Of a DNA stretch of 64,000 nucleotides, positions 8,216 through 17,476 are shown in pieces. The position numbers and the translations under genes were made by a program. How positions within the stretch are numbered: position 1 is the first letter of the stretch; the number at the start of each line of letters is the position of its first letter. Source of the stretch: REDI01 sp038123735 (GTDB taxonomy: Bacteria; Myxococcota_A; UBA796; GCA-2862545); assembly GCA_038123735.1 (NCBI GenBank), contig JAYPAP010000001.1, positions 106,349 to 170,348 of the forward strand, read 5' to 3'. The notes under the pieces are model-generated. The model did not search any database and was not told where the DNA came from. It worked only from the letters and a program-made list of their open reading frames with translations.

Positions 8216-10018
8216 GTGACAACACCGGAGGACACACTGCGAGCCGTGTTCGGGCACGCGGCCTTTCGGCCTGGGCAGCTCGAGGCTATCCGGGCCTTTG
8301 AGGCGGGCCATGATGTGCAGCTCCTGATGTCTACGGGCGGAGGTAAATCGGCCTGCTATCAGATCCCAGCCATCCGGAACGCACATCGAGGCCTCACTTT
8401 GGTGATATCCCCGCTGATCGCTCTCATGGATGATCAGGTGCGTGGGCTGCGTCAGCGTCACATCCGAGCGATTGCCATCCACTCAGGGATGTCGTGGGAC
8501 GACGTCAAGGCGGCGCGTGATGAGGCGCGAGAGGCCGTTTTACTGTACGTGTCGCCCGAGAGGCTCAAGTCGAAGCGCTTTCGTTCCTGGCTGAAAGAAC
8601 TGGGAATTTGGGCATGCGTGGTGGATGAGGCCCATTGCATCTCGCAGTGGGGCCACGATTTTCGTAAGGACTACCGAAATTTATCGGCACTCAGGGAGTT
8701 TGGAGGGCCCATCATGGCGGCCACGGCCACGGCTACCCCGCGGGTGATGGACGATGTTGCCGCGGTACTCGGGCTGCGAGACCCGGTGCGGGTGGTAGGC
8801 GGTCTTGGACGCCCCAACCTGACATGGGGTATTCGCCACATTCAAGGTGATATTGCGCGCGCGGATCGGGCTGCGGAACTCGCTCGAGAGGCAGTCGCCG
8901 ATGGGGGCCGGGCGATCATCTATGCCGCGACGCGCAAGCGAGTGAAAGCGGTTTACGACCTTACGCGTCGCGCAATAAAGGGCGTTGATTGGTATCATGC
9001 GGGCCGGACACCAGCTGTGCGCCAGCGTGTCCAGGATGCCTTCGCCGGGGGAAAAACCCGAGTGCTGGTCTGTACCAATGCCTTTGGAATGGGGGTTGAC
9101 CTACCCGATATTCGAGCGGTCATTCATGTCGATGCGCCGGGTACATTCGAGGGATGGGTGCAGGAGGCAGGGCGCGCTGGCCGGGATGGCCTTCCGGCGC
9201 GATGCGAGTTGCTGTACAGCCCGAAGGACGCGCTTACACAAGCTAGGTTGCGGGGGGGTAATCCCCCGCCGGGTGCGGAAGAAGGGTGGCGTGAGCTCGA
9301 GCGGGTCATCTTTGGTACTGGATGCCGAGAGCGGGCGATCCTTGAACGATTTGGAGCCGAAGGGGGGGCCTGTGGTCGCTGCGATGCCTGCGTGGAGCCA
9401 TCGCAAGTCGCGGAGCAGGTTCGAGCCACCCAGGAGCGTCTTCGAAAATCGAGAGCGCAGCGGAAGAAAAAGGTCGCAGAGGATAATGCAGTCGAGCTGA
9501 CCGCCGCGCAGTTGGACACGGTGGTCGCATTTATGGACGGGCTGAAGAAGCCGCTGGGGCGTCGGCTCGTCGTCAAAGGGCTTCGCGGGTCGAACGCCAA
9601 GGATGTGAAACGAAAGAAGCTTGTCGAAAACCCACACTTTGGTGCATTGCGTGGGGTGCCGGAGGTCGCCTTGTTTCGGGGCCTCGACCGATTGTTGGAT
9701 GAAGGGCGGTTGGTTCCGAAAGGCAAGAAATACCCGACGATCTGGATCGCGGATAAGGCCGTGCGGGGACCGCGATCGACACGGCCTCGTGCTCCGAAAG
9801 AGACTGGTCTGGCAGCAGATCTACGCTCCTGGCGACGCAGAGAGTCCCGTCGCCGGCGACTCAAACCGTACCAGGTGTTCAACGATAAGACCCTGACAGC
9901 TATTGTCGCAGCACGCCCACAGACGATAGGCGAGCTTGGAGCTGTATTTGGGATGGGGGAGACCCGGCTTCGAAAATACGGTCAGGCGATCCTCGAGATG
10001 GTCAGGAATTCGGATTAG
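8216..10018 (+). CDS. recQ: RecQ family ATP-dependent DNA helicase
   Basis: A 600-residue 3'-5' helicase. Motifs in order: FRPGQLEAI (motif 0), STGGGKSACYQIP (Walker A, about 40-52), VVDEAHCISQWGHDFR (Walker B), MAATATATPRV, CTNAFGMGVDLPDIRAVIH, and QEAGRAGRDG (motif VI). A zinc cluster follows with GTGC and ACGRCDAC, then a basic winged-helix-like RQC region and a C-terminal HRDC-like helical segment (NDKTLTAIVAARP). RecQ acts in recombination and stalled-fork repair. The start is GTG at 8216 behind AAAGGGGG. Its stop overlaps the next, convergent gene by four bases. Confidence 0.93.
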   Translation: MTTPEDTLRAVFGHAAFRPGQLEAIRAFEAGHDVQLLMSTGGGKSACYQIPAIRNAHRGLTLVISPLIALMDDQVRGLRQRHIRAIAIHSGMSWDDVKAARDEAREAVLLYVSPERLKSKRFRSWLKELGIWACVVDEAHCISQWGHDFRKDYRNLSALREFGGPIMAATATATPRVMDDVAAVLGLRDPVRVVGGLGRPNLTWGIRHIQGDIARADRAAELAREAVADGGRAIIYAATRKRVKAVYDLTRRAIKGVDWYHAGRTPAVRQRVQDAFAGGKTRVLVCTNAFGMGVDLPDIRAVIHVDAPGTFEGWVQEAGRAGRDGLPARCELLYSPKDALTQARLRGGNPPPGAEEGWRELERVIFGTGCRERAILERFGAEGGACGRCDACVEPSQVAEQVRATQERLRKSRAQRKKKVAEDNAVELTAAQLDTVVAFMDGLKKPLGRRLVVKGLRGSNAKDVKRKKLVENPHFGALRGVPEVALFRGLDRLLDEGRLVPKGKKYPTIWIADKAVRGPRSTRPRAPKETGLAADLRSWRRRESRRRRLKPYQVFNDKTLTAIVAARPQTIGELGAVFGMGETRLRKYGQAILEMVRNSD

Positions 10019-11469
10019 TTTGGGATAAGCCAGATTTTCATTTGGTCACCGTCTCGCTCCGGGACCACTTGGAAGGCATTGGCGATATGGGGGCTCGCTT
10101 CGCCCGAAACGAGTATGCGACCTGGCATTCCTCCGCGAAGGAACTCGATGCCATTCTCCCAAACCTCTCCCACGACCCGGAACTGCTCGCCGCCCCGGAT
10201 GTGATAGACCCCGACCGTCGCATCGGCGCAGAAAACACCTGCTCGAATGCGGAATCCGGACCATTCTTCGCGGGTCTCCCGGAGCGCTTCGCCAAGTTGC
10301 ATGAGCTGCACTGCGGCATGAGCGGCGGCGATGGCATCATCTCCCGGGTCATCGGAGCGCCAAAAGAGTACGCCCAATTGGTCGCCATCCGCCTCAACCT
10401 CATGCCCGGCCGACTTGGCCAGGACGAGGTCGGCGATGGTGTCCAGAAACTCCGGTGGGGGAGAGCCAGCGGTTCCGGTCAAGTCCACAACTTCAGCGAA
10501 AGCCAGGGCTATCGGCGCATTGTGCAGAGAGAGCTCTCCCGATGTGGAGGCCAAGCCTGGGGCCATGTTGCTGGGTAGCAATCGGGCAAACATGCGACGC
10601 CGGGTTCGCTCTCGATCGAGGTCGGCCTCGACAAATACCCGGTCGAGCTCGGCGGCTCCGAGGTAGCCGAGAACCAGCATTAATTCAACAGCTTCGGGTG
10701 CGAATGAACCGCTTCGACGGTCTAAATACAGGACACCAGCCACGCGGCTACCCGTCCATAATGGTGCGCAGAGAAGGGACCCGACGTGGTGCATCGCGAT
10801 GCTATGAGCCACGTTCAGTTCATCATCCTGCTCGACATCCATGGCGACGAGGGCCACTTCCTCGTACAGCACGCGGTTGATGAAGGTGCTGCTCGGGGTG
10901 AACTCCTGGTCATTGGCGTAGTACGTGGCTTTTGTGGAGCCATCCTTGGCATTAAGGCGCATGAGGCCGCGAGTGGCGCCGGTGGCCATCAAGGCCTCCG
11001 AGAGCACAGCTTGGGCTACGGCTTCAGGGGTGGTGGCGGCACGTGCGGCGGAGGCAACCCGGACAATGCGTCCCAGGGTTTCCTGCATGCCCTCATCGGC
11101 CTTCTCCTTGCTCATGAGCACGGAGCCGTAGATGGACTTGGAAGAAACCAGGTTTCTCTGCGTAACCAGCTCAGATGGCGTCGTCTTGACCTGTTGCCCT
11201 TCGCTCAGCGTGAACCGGTGGCCACCCACTTGGATCACGCTTCCAGCCTTGAGAAGTGCCTCTTCGACTTGGCGGCCGTCCACGCGAATACCTGCCCGGG
11301 ACCCGAGGTCGCGCACCCGCCATCCGTCTTTTCCCTTCCAGATCTTGGCGTGCCGGCGCGATACCGAGGGGTCAGAGACGACAATATCGCAGTTTCGCAA
11401 GCGACCTATCGTGCTTCCCGTCGGTCGTAATGCGTGTGCTTTATTGTCGCTCGAGGTCAGGATCGCCAC
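10015..11469 (-). CDS. FHA-GAF protein with degenerate adenylate/guanylate cyclase-like C-terminus
   Basis: About 484 residues in three parts. The FHA domain (1-85) has TIGRLRNCDIVVSD, SVSRRHAKI and the RAGIRVDG turn, so it should bind phosphothreonine. A GAF domain follows (about 115-290: SLLCAPLWTGSRVAGVLYLDRR). The C-terminal part (300-484) follows a class III cyclase fold: LAFAEVVDLTG where active cyclases have an Asp-Ile-x-Gly-Phe, then EADGDQLGVLFW and VVGEVWENGIEFLRGG. The first metal Asp is replaced by Glu, so activity is doubtful. Upstream frame is open to 11661, but GTG at 11469 with GGAGAGG before it starts exactly at the FHA strand and clears the dsbD stop. Confidence 0.75.
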   Translation of the reverse strand: MAILTSSDNKAHALRPTGSTIGRLRNCDIVVSDPSVSRRHAKIWKGKDGWRVRDLGSRAGIRVDGRQVEEALLKAGSVIQVGGHRFTLSEGQQVKTTPSELVTQRNLVSSKSIYGSVLMSKEKADEGMQETLGRIVRVASAARAATTPEAVAQAVLSEALMATGATRGLMRLNAKDGSTKATYYANDQEFTPSSTFINRVLYEEVALVAMDVEQDDELNVAHSIAMHHVGSLLCAPLWTGSRVAGVLYLDRRSGSFAPEAVELMLVLGYLGAAELDRVFVEADLDRERTRRRMFARLLPSNMAPGLASTSGELSLHNAPIALAFAEVVDLTGTAGSPPPEFLDTIADLVLAKSAGHEVEADGDQLGVLFWRSDDPGDDAIAAAHAAVQLMQLGEALRETREEWSGFRIRAGVFCADATVGVYHIRGGEQFRVVGEVWENGIEFLRGGMPGRILVSGEASPHIANAFQVVPERDGDQMKIWLIPN

Positions 11470-11491
11470 AGGCCTCTCTCCAACAGTCAGA

Positions 11492-13960
11492 CTAGGATGG
11501 TCCGTTTGACGCCTGTCCAGCGCCTTGTTCGAGCGCAGTGACGACATCTTGGGAGCTAGTGAGCGCCTCACCGATCTGGATGGCAGGCTGGGAGGGGTCG
11601 GCCGGGAGCACCAAATAGTACGGTACGCCGGCAGTTTGGTAACAGGAAAGCCAACTACCAATCATCTCATCCCGACGCGTCCAGTCGGCTTGAATCGCTA
11701 CAGCGTCGAGCTCTGCGATCTTCTCTTCGACCGCTGCGGTATCGATGAAGGTCTTCTCGTTGACCTTGCAGCTGAGGCACCAATCGGCCGTGAAGTCGAT
11801 AAATACGGTCTTACCCGCAAACTCACCATCTGCACCTTCGCCTCGATACCGATTGAGGAGTTCAGCGGAACGCTCTTCGGTGAGCATTTTCCAGGGAATA
11901 CCATGGTCAGCGTCGTGGTCCTTCTTCACCTGAAGGCCCTCGGTAGACCATCCCAAGAACATGGGTAGGTCGACGAAAATGTATCCCCCAACCCCGATGA
12001 CGATGAGGGCGGCAAGGCCAGCGACCGCTTGGCGGCCTCCACTCGCAGCAAGGCCGCCAAAGTGTCCGAAGATCCAAGAAGCCGCAGCGATAAACGCAGA
12101 AAATGCGACGTAGCCAAGCAGAGCGTCCTGGCTGATCTGACCCGCCAAGACGAATACGAGCCAAATCGCGGTTCCGATCAGAGTGAAGCCCATCACTTGT
12201 TTGAAGGTCTCCATCCATGGTCCGGGGGAGGGGATGACCTTGTAGAAACCGGGGATGAAGGCCACGAGTAAGAAGGGAGAGGCCAAGCCGAGCCCGACCA
12301 TGACCATGAAGAGCAGCAGCAGCGCGGGCGGTTGACTGAACGCAAAGCCCATCGCGGGTCCGAGGAACGGAGCGCTGCACGGCGTTGCGAGAAGGACTGC
12401 GAAGACACCAGTCAGGAAATATCCGGCAACGCCCTCTTTCGCGCCAGCACCCGCGGCCGCGCCGCCACCGATCACCGGAATTTCAAAGACTCCGAGCATC
12501 GAGAGGCCAAATGCGAAAACCACCATGCCGAGCACGCCGACGTATGCGGGATTTTGCATCATGAAGCCCCACCCGGCCTGCATGCCGGTGGCCGATTGCA
12601 AGCCGATCAAGACTCCGGCCAGAGCTAAGAAGCTCACTACGATGCCGGCGGTGTAGGCAACACCCTCGGTGATGCGGTCTTGGGTGCTATCTCCTTTTTG
12701 CTCGATCAAGCTATAAATCTTGAGGGTAAGCACCGGAAGAACACAGGGCATGATGTTCAGGATAAGTCCGCCGATGAAGGCGAAAGCCAGCATCATCAGC
12801 ATGTTGAGAATACCGCCATCCTCAACTTCCTCAGGGGTATTTCCGAGACCGGCCTTCATGGTAGCGCAGGTCGGGTCATCGACCACCGCGGCGGTCATGA
12901 TGGCATCGGATCCGGAGTCCCCGTCTGGGGTGTCTGAGGCAGCGGGCGTCTCGGCGGATGCGGAGGCGGACCAGGCGAGGTCGGCGGTAAGTTCGGTGCG
13001 AACCCAGGTGTCACCGACCTGAACCTGAAAGAGTCCACCGACGGGGATGGGCTGGGGATTCTCGGTCTCGAAGGCATCGCCAAATAGGGTGACCTTAAAC
13101 CCACCGCTTTCGGTGGTTTCTACCGTCACCGGCTCGAGCCACAGCATGTCCTTATTCGACTGCGGCACGAGTGTGGGCCAGCTGTCCGCGCCGAGAGGCT
13201 GGTGCGCCCCCAGGGGCGACCCATCCTTGGCGTTCAGCTCAAAAACCACCTTCCATGGTTTATCTGCGACCAGACCACCTTCGGGCTCAATGGTGGTTTG
13301 AACGTCGATTAAGGCGTTGGCTTCTTTCGCCGGCATGGGATGTTGCTGGCCAAAGTGCTCGAAGATCGGAGTGAAGTTGGTGGCGAAGGGGTCTTCAGCA
13401 GGAGGTGGGCCGACCGTAATCGGTAGTTTAACCTCCCCTTCGCCGTTGATGCACTGCACTTCGCAGGTAAGCCAAGTGGCCTTGGCGGCGAACTCGAATG
13501 TGCCGGGTTCGGTATCTGCGGGGATCGTGACGTTGGTGAAGAAGAAGGCTTGGTCGTCGTAGCCGTAGGACACGATCTCGGAGAGGTCGAAGCGCTGAGG
13601 AATTGGGTACTCGTAATCTGTGTTTTCCGCCCCATTTGGAAGCGTCCACTCGATGTCGGTTGGGAGGCCGACATCGTTGTTGTACCGCCAGTAGGTGTGC
13701 CAGTGTTCGTCCTGTTCCAACCAGACGCCGAGGCGGATGGTCTCACCGGGGGACACAGCAGCACGGTCGGCGATGATGCGCATCTCTACCTGGTGGGGTG
13801 TTCCGTCGGAGTTGGTGGGCCGAAAAGATGCTTCTTCAGGAAGAATAGAGAAGTCCGCAGCAGGTGGCGCGGGCGGCTTAGGAGTCGCTGTACCGGCGGC
13901 GTTCGCTAGGTTGGTAACGGTGAGACCGACCGTCACTCCGATGATTAGATTTCTGAGCAT
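11492..13960 (-). CDS. dsbD: DsbD-type thiol:disulfide interchange protein
   Basis: An 822-residue inner-membrane electron carrier that passes reducing power from cytoplasmic thioredoxin to periplasmic thiols. The signal peptide (MLRNLIIGVTVGL...NAAG) is followed by a periplasmic beta domain (35-360), a polytopic membrane part with about eight segments containing FIGGLILNIMPCVLPVL and LLATPCSAPFLGPAMGF (the paired-Cys segments of DsbD), and a C-terminal thioredoxin domain with FTADWCLSCKVNE. The ATG at 13960 follows GGGGGAGAGG and starts the signal peptide; the frame is open from 14023. N-terminal Cys pairs are atypical, so ScsB-like function is possible. Confidence 0.88.
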   Translation of the reverse strand: MLRNLIIGVTVGLTVTNLANAAGTATPKPPAPPAADFSILPEEASFRPTNSDGTPHQVEMRIIADRAAVSPGETIRLGVWLEQDEHWHTYWRYNNDVGLPTDIEWTLPNGAENTDYEYPIPQRFDLSEIVSYGYDDQAFFFTNVTIPADTEPGTFEFAAKATWLTCEVQCINGEGEVKLPITVGPPPAEDPFATNFTPIFEHFGQQHPMPAKEANALIDVQTTIEPEGGLVADKPWKVVFELNAKDGSPLGAHQPLGADSWPTLVPQSNKDMLWLEPVTVETTESGGFKVTLFGDAFETENPQPIPVGGLFQVQVGDTWVRTELTADLAWSASASAETPAASDTPDGDSGSDAIMTAAVVDDPTCATMKAGLGNTPEEVEDGGILNMLMMLAFAFIGGLILNIMPCVLPVLTLKIYSLIEQKGDSTQDRITEGVAYTAGIVVSFLALAGVLIGLQSATGMQAGWGFMMQNPAYVGVLGMVVFAFGLSMLGVFEIPVIGGGAAAGAGAKEGVAGYFLTGVFAVLLATPCSAPFLGPAMGFAFSQPPALLLLFMVMVGLGLASPFLLVAFIPGFYKVIPSPGPWMETFKQVMGFTLIGTAIWLVFVLAGQISQDALLGYVAFSAFIAAASWIFGHFGGLAASGGRQAVAGLAALIVIGVGGYIFVDLPMFLGWSTEGLQVKKDHDADHGIPWKMLTEERSAELLNRYRGEGADGEFAGKTVFIDFTADWCLSCKVNEKTFIDTAAVEEKIAELDAVAIQADWTRRDEMIGSWLSCYQTAGVPYYLVLPADPSQPAIQIGEALTSSQDVVTALEQGAGQASNGPS

Positions 13961-14049
13961 CCTCTCCCCCGCACCCATCAGGTGTTGGAGGATGTAGCAA
14001 AGATCACGCAGGCGCGGGGTCATGGACTGTAAAGCCTTAGTCTTAAGGT

Positions 14050-14442
14050 TCAGTGCTCGGCCGATCCCGTGTGGTACGACTTTTCCTCAACTAGGGTTGA
14101 ACCCAGAGAAACATTGATTTGGCGTTTAAGGGCCGCTCGTTCGTCGTTGAGTCGGTAGACGCTTCTCGCTTTCGCGATGAAGTCCTCGTCGAAGCGTTTT
14201 TGGTGCTCCATGGCGCGGAGGTCGTCCTCAACCTCCCAGAGCGCCTCATTCACCTGGCGGAGTGAATGCCATTGCGGCAGGGTCTTGAATTCCGGGTAGC
14301 CAGCGTTAGACCAGCGGTTTCGTAGCTCTGACAGCTCCCGTTCGACATTGGCAACCGACTCGGGCCGATCGAGCTTCCGGCGCTTGATCTCCAAGATCGT
14401 GACTTTATCGACGATGTCTCCCAGAGGAACCTCAACCTGCAT
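14050..14442 (-). CDS. DUF6165-like cytoplasmic protein
   Basis: A 130-residue, charged, helical protein starting MQVEVPLGDIVDKVTILEIK, then VANVERELSELRNRW and a Glu/Asp-rich helix (EALWEVEDDLRAMEHQKRF). This resembles the DUF6165 family, whose members open with a similar Val-Pro...Gly-Asp/Glu...Asp-Lys-Ile-Thr-Ile-Leu-Glu-Ile string; the match is from memory. No biochemical role is known to me. GGAG lies seven bases before the ATG, which sits 11 bases inside the end of the upstream symporter gene, so the two genes are probably coupled. The longer open frame from 14595 is antisense-like noise within the symporter. Confidence 0.65.
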   Translation of the reverse strand: MQVEVPLGDIVDKVTILEIKRRKLDRPESVANVERELSELRNRWSNAGYPEFKTLPQWHSLRQVNEALWEVEDDLRAMEHQKRFDEDFIAKARSVYRLNDERAALKRQINVSLGSTLVEEKSYHTGSAEH

Positions 14443-16231
14443 GTTCGTCTCCGAGTGTGCGTTCGCGTTGCATGATTCGTCGGAAGCAAATGATGCATCC
14501 GACCACCGAGAGGACCACCACGATGGTCGCCCCCGATGCGGCAGGGGTGCGCCCCAATATCCACCAACCAATTCCGAGTAATGCGGCGTAGACACAGATG
14601 ATACCGCTGATCATTCCGAGGACGTGTGCGCCGGTCAAGGAGCCGGGGTGGCGAAGGTGAGTCGGCCAGCCGGGACCGCCAGGACGGACGCGGTCGGCAA
14701 AGATGCGCAGGACGTTTGGGGCTACAGGCTTGGTCATTAGCGTTACTATGATCCAGATTGGAAGACCAATCACTACGATCGCCGCCGCGCTGAATGGAAA
14801 CTTGAACCAGGCTGCGGGAATGGCGGCGAGGGCCTGCCAGCCGTGCTCCGGATCGATTCCTGGATGAGCACGATGGAGCGCCTCGAAAGCGAGCGTTCCC
14901 GCGGTCGCCACGATCATTGCGGTGATCTCGCTCCAGGCATTGGTTCGCCACCACAACCATCGGGCGATGTAGACGGCACCAAGTCCAGCGGTGACCGACA
15001 TCGCGAGCAACCAGGCATCACCGATAGAGGTAAGGGCAAAACTGGTCAACGACCCAAGTATGGCGACGCCGAGGATCGACAAACGGCTCGCGGTCACCTC
15101 GCGTAGAGCCCACCCCCTGCTCCGCGCCATCGGAAGCCAGAGGTCGTTGGTGACGAGGGAAGCGCCCCAGTTCAGCTGGGTATCGATCGTCGACATGAAC
15201 GCCGCCAGGAATGACGCCACCATCAGTCCCAACATCCCCGCCGGAAGGAGTTCCGCCATCACCATGGGGTAGAGGCTCTCTGGATTATCGGGAACACCAA
15301 ACATCGCCATGCCGACGAGGCCGACGACGATCCAGGGCCAAGGGCGCAGGACCATATGCGCCACGGTGAACCAGAGATAGGCAAATCGCGCGTGGGACTC
15401 ATCTTTCGCCGCGAAGAGCCGCTGCGCGAGGTAGCCGCCTCCGTCGACGTTATGGGAGCTCCACCAGATCATAGAGATGAGAACGACAAAACCGGCGAGA
15501 GGGCCATCGAAGGCGCTGTCGGCCGGTAGGAGAGTCACCGTTGCGTTCCAATCCAGCTCATGAGCGCTAAACCCAGTTTGCAGTCCGGAGAGTCCGCCTA
15601 CGTAGACCCACGCAATGACCGCCAAGCTCACACTTGCCACCATCGCCACTACGAATTGGATGAGGTCGGTGACGACGACACCCCAAAGCCCTGAGGCGGC
15701 GGTGTAAATCACAGTAATCGCAAAGAGGCTGGCGACGATAAGAAGGGGCGCTACCCCGGTTTGCTCGGCGGGTGCCAGGATCTCGGTGAGGGTGACCATG
15801 GCCTTCACCACCCACGCTATCACCAACGCGTTGAAAAAGACCCCGAACCAAAGTGCTTTAAAGCGGCGGAGCCATGTACCTGGGCCGGGTCCATAGCGAA
15901 GCTCGACGAGCTCGGCATCGGTCCACACCCCGGAGCGGCGCCACATGGGGGCGAAGAAAAAGACCCCGAACATCCCCGTTAACCCGAAGGTCCACCACAC
16001 CCAGTTCTTGGCGATCCCGTCGGAGGCCACCCAGCCGCTCACGGCGAGGGGGGTATCGGCGGCGAAGGTGGTGGCGACCATCGACGTGCCCACGACCCAC
16101 CAAGGCAGACTGCGCTTTGCGCCGAAAAAGCTTTCGAACGACTGAGAGGCAGTCTTGGTGAGCAGGACGCCCATGCCGACAGACAGGGCGAGCCAGCCGA
16201 CGACCACTGCGATGTCGAGGGTGGTAAGCAT
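14432..16231 (-). CDS. Sodium:solute symporter (SSS family)
   Basis: A 599-residue integral membrane protein with about 13 hydrophobic segments. It begins LDIAVVVGWLALSVGMGVLL, then the family-typical FFGAKRSLPWWVVGTSMVATTFAADTP (split here over residues 35-62), where the small-residue run lines the sodium/substrate path. SMIWWSSHNVDGGGYLAQRLFAAKDE near 245-270 is typical of the solute-symporter branch that includes the Trp-rich SSS proteins. It probably uses the sodium gradient to import a small organic solute, whose identity cannot be inferred. The neighbouring DUF6165-like gene overlaps its 3' end. Confidence 0.9.
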   Translation of the reverse strand: MLTTLDIAVVVGWLALSVGMGVLLTKTASQSFESFFGAKRSLPWWVVGTSMVATTFAADTPLAVSGWVASDGIAKNWVWWTFGLTGMFGVFFFAPMWRRSGVWTDAELVELRYGPGPGTWLRRFKALWFGVFFNALVIAWVVKAMVTLTEILAPAEQTGVAPLLIVASLFAITVIYTAASGLWGVVVTDLIQFVVAMVASVSLAVIAWVYVGGLSGLQTGFSAHELDWNATVTLLPADSAFDGPLAGFVVLISMIWWSSHNVDGGGYLAQRLFAAKDESHARFAYLWFTVAHMVLRPWPWIVVGLVGMAMFGVPDNPESLYPMVMAELLPAGMLGLMVASFLAAFMSTIDTQLNWGASLVTNDLWLPMARSRGWALREVTASRLSILGVAILGSLTSFALTSIGDAWLLAMSVTAGLGAVYIARWLWWRTNAWSEITAMIVATAGTLAFEALHRAHPGIDPEHGWQALAAIPAAWFKFPFSAAAIVVIGLPIWIIVTLMTKPVAPNVLRIFADRVRPGGPGWPTHLRHPGSLTGAHVLGMISGIICVYAALLGIGWWILGRTPAASGATIVVVLSVVGCIICFRRIMQRERTLGDEHAG

Positions 16232-16314
16232 GCGGACATGGTAGTGCGAGTCGCTTGGGTTTTCGCACCCATCCGCGCGAATTTTCGGTATGGTGATGGC
16301 TCTTGGAGGTGCGG

Positions 16315-17451
16315 GTGTTGCGTGCGGTTTGGTTCTCAGCGCTGCTGGTCGGTCTCAGCGGGTGCTCGCCGTGGGAGCAGGAGAGCAAGTACCTGGAACG
16401 GATCACGTACGGCACGGTCCGCACTGGCGGCAATGGCGTAGCGGAGATCCGGTTCCCATTGCCAGAAGACTTCTCGTCCTCCAAAGTGCTTTTTCGATTT
16501 GACAACCTCGAAGAAGGTCAGACGGTATTCGTCAGTCGAGTCGATGGTGAAAATGGTTCGATTGTCCGTAACTTTGCGAGTGAAGTGGAAATTGGGGAGT
16601 ATTCGACTGGAGCAGTCTCACGGCAGAGGCAGAACCACTTCAATTGGCCCATTGATGCATCGGATCCGGCGATGCCAGCCGATGAGTTGCGCGTGAATAT
16701 CGCGGCCGTCAGCTCCGATGGCGAAACCCTGTCTGCAGGAAGCGACATTGGGGTGGAAGCCATCATCACTGACGATGGTGGATTTGAGTCCGGTCGACTT
16801 CGTGTGTTCGTGCATTGGACCGCCGGTTTAGAGCAGGACCCTGAGCTTCGGGCCTCGGTGGATGCGGCGCTGGTCAAGATGCAGGACATCTACTGGGAGT
16901 TTGGTGTTGAGGTCACGGTAGAAGAGCGGACGCAGGACGACTTTTCAATCTTGGCTGAGGGTGCCGTGGCGCGACCTGGCTTCGGTACCCCGGATACGTG
17001 GAACGCCATCACCGCATCCACGGATGAATTGGCACTGGACCTGGTTTTGGTCGATACCATCTCCGGCTCTGACCCCGCCGTGCTCGGTGCTGCCGGTAGT
17101 GTTCCTGGCGGCATTCTCCCCACGCCGCGGTCGGGAGTGATCATTTCTACGGCGGCAAATGCCGGCCCAGACCTTGTGTATTCCGAGTCAGAGGTTGATT
17201 TGCTCGGCGCCACGTTCGCGCACGAAATTGGCCATATGCTCGGCCTATTCCACCCGGTAGAGCTTACCTATGAGCGGTGGGATGCGGTTGACGATACGCC
17301 CAATTGCCAGGGGGAGACCGGGTGCCAGGCGCGGCTTGGAGAAAACTTGATGTATGCCACCGCGCTCTGCACGGCGTCTGATTGTGTGGAGCAAGAGGCA
17401 CTCACCGAGGGCCAGATCGCGATTCTTCAACGCTATGTTGGAGTGAACTGA
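16315..17451 (+). CDS. Metzincin-type zinc metalloprotease lipoprotein
   Basis: A lipoprotein of about 378 residues: a short signal peptide ending in lipobox GLSGC, a beta-rich N-terminal region (25-160), and a C-terminal protease domain. FAHEIGHMLGLFHPVE is a full HExxHxxGxxH zinc site, and NLMYATALC supplies the Met-turn; nearby Cys pairs (NCQGETGC, LCTASDC) resemble pappalysin-type disulphides. It should cut protein outside the cytoplasm. The start is uncertain because GTG (16315) and TTG (16318) both follow GGAGGTG; the frame also has a TTG at 16303. Its gene is divergent from the symporter, and the secreted HEAT-like gene follows closely. Confidence 0.85.
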   Translation: MLRAVWFSALLVGLSGCSPWEQESKYLERITYGTVRTGGNGVAEIRFPLPEDFSSSKVLFRFDNLEEGQTVFVSRVDGENGSIVRNFASEVEIGEYSTGAVSRQRQNHFNWPIDASDPAMPADELRVNIAAVSSDGETLSAGSDIGVEAIITDDGGFESGRLRVFVHWTAGLEQDPELRASVDAALVKMQDIYWEFGVEVTVEERTQDDFSILAEGAVARPGFGTPDTWNAITASTDELALDLVLVDTISGSDPAVLGAAGSVPGGILPTPRSGVIISTAANAGPDLVYSESEVDLLGATFAHEIGHMLGLFHPVELTYERWDAVDDTPNCQGETGCQARLGENLMYATALCTASDCVEQEALTEGQIAILQRYVGVN

Positions 17452-17476
17452 TGATTCGGCCGAAAGGAGACAGAGC

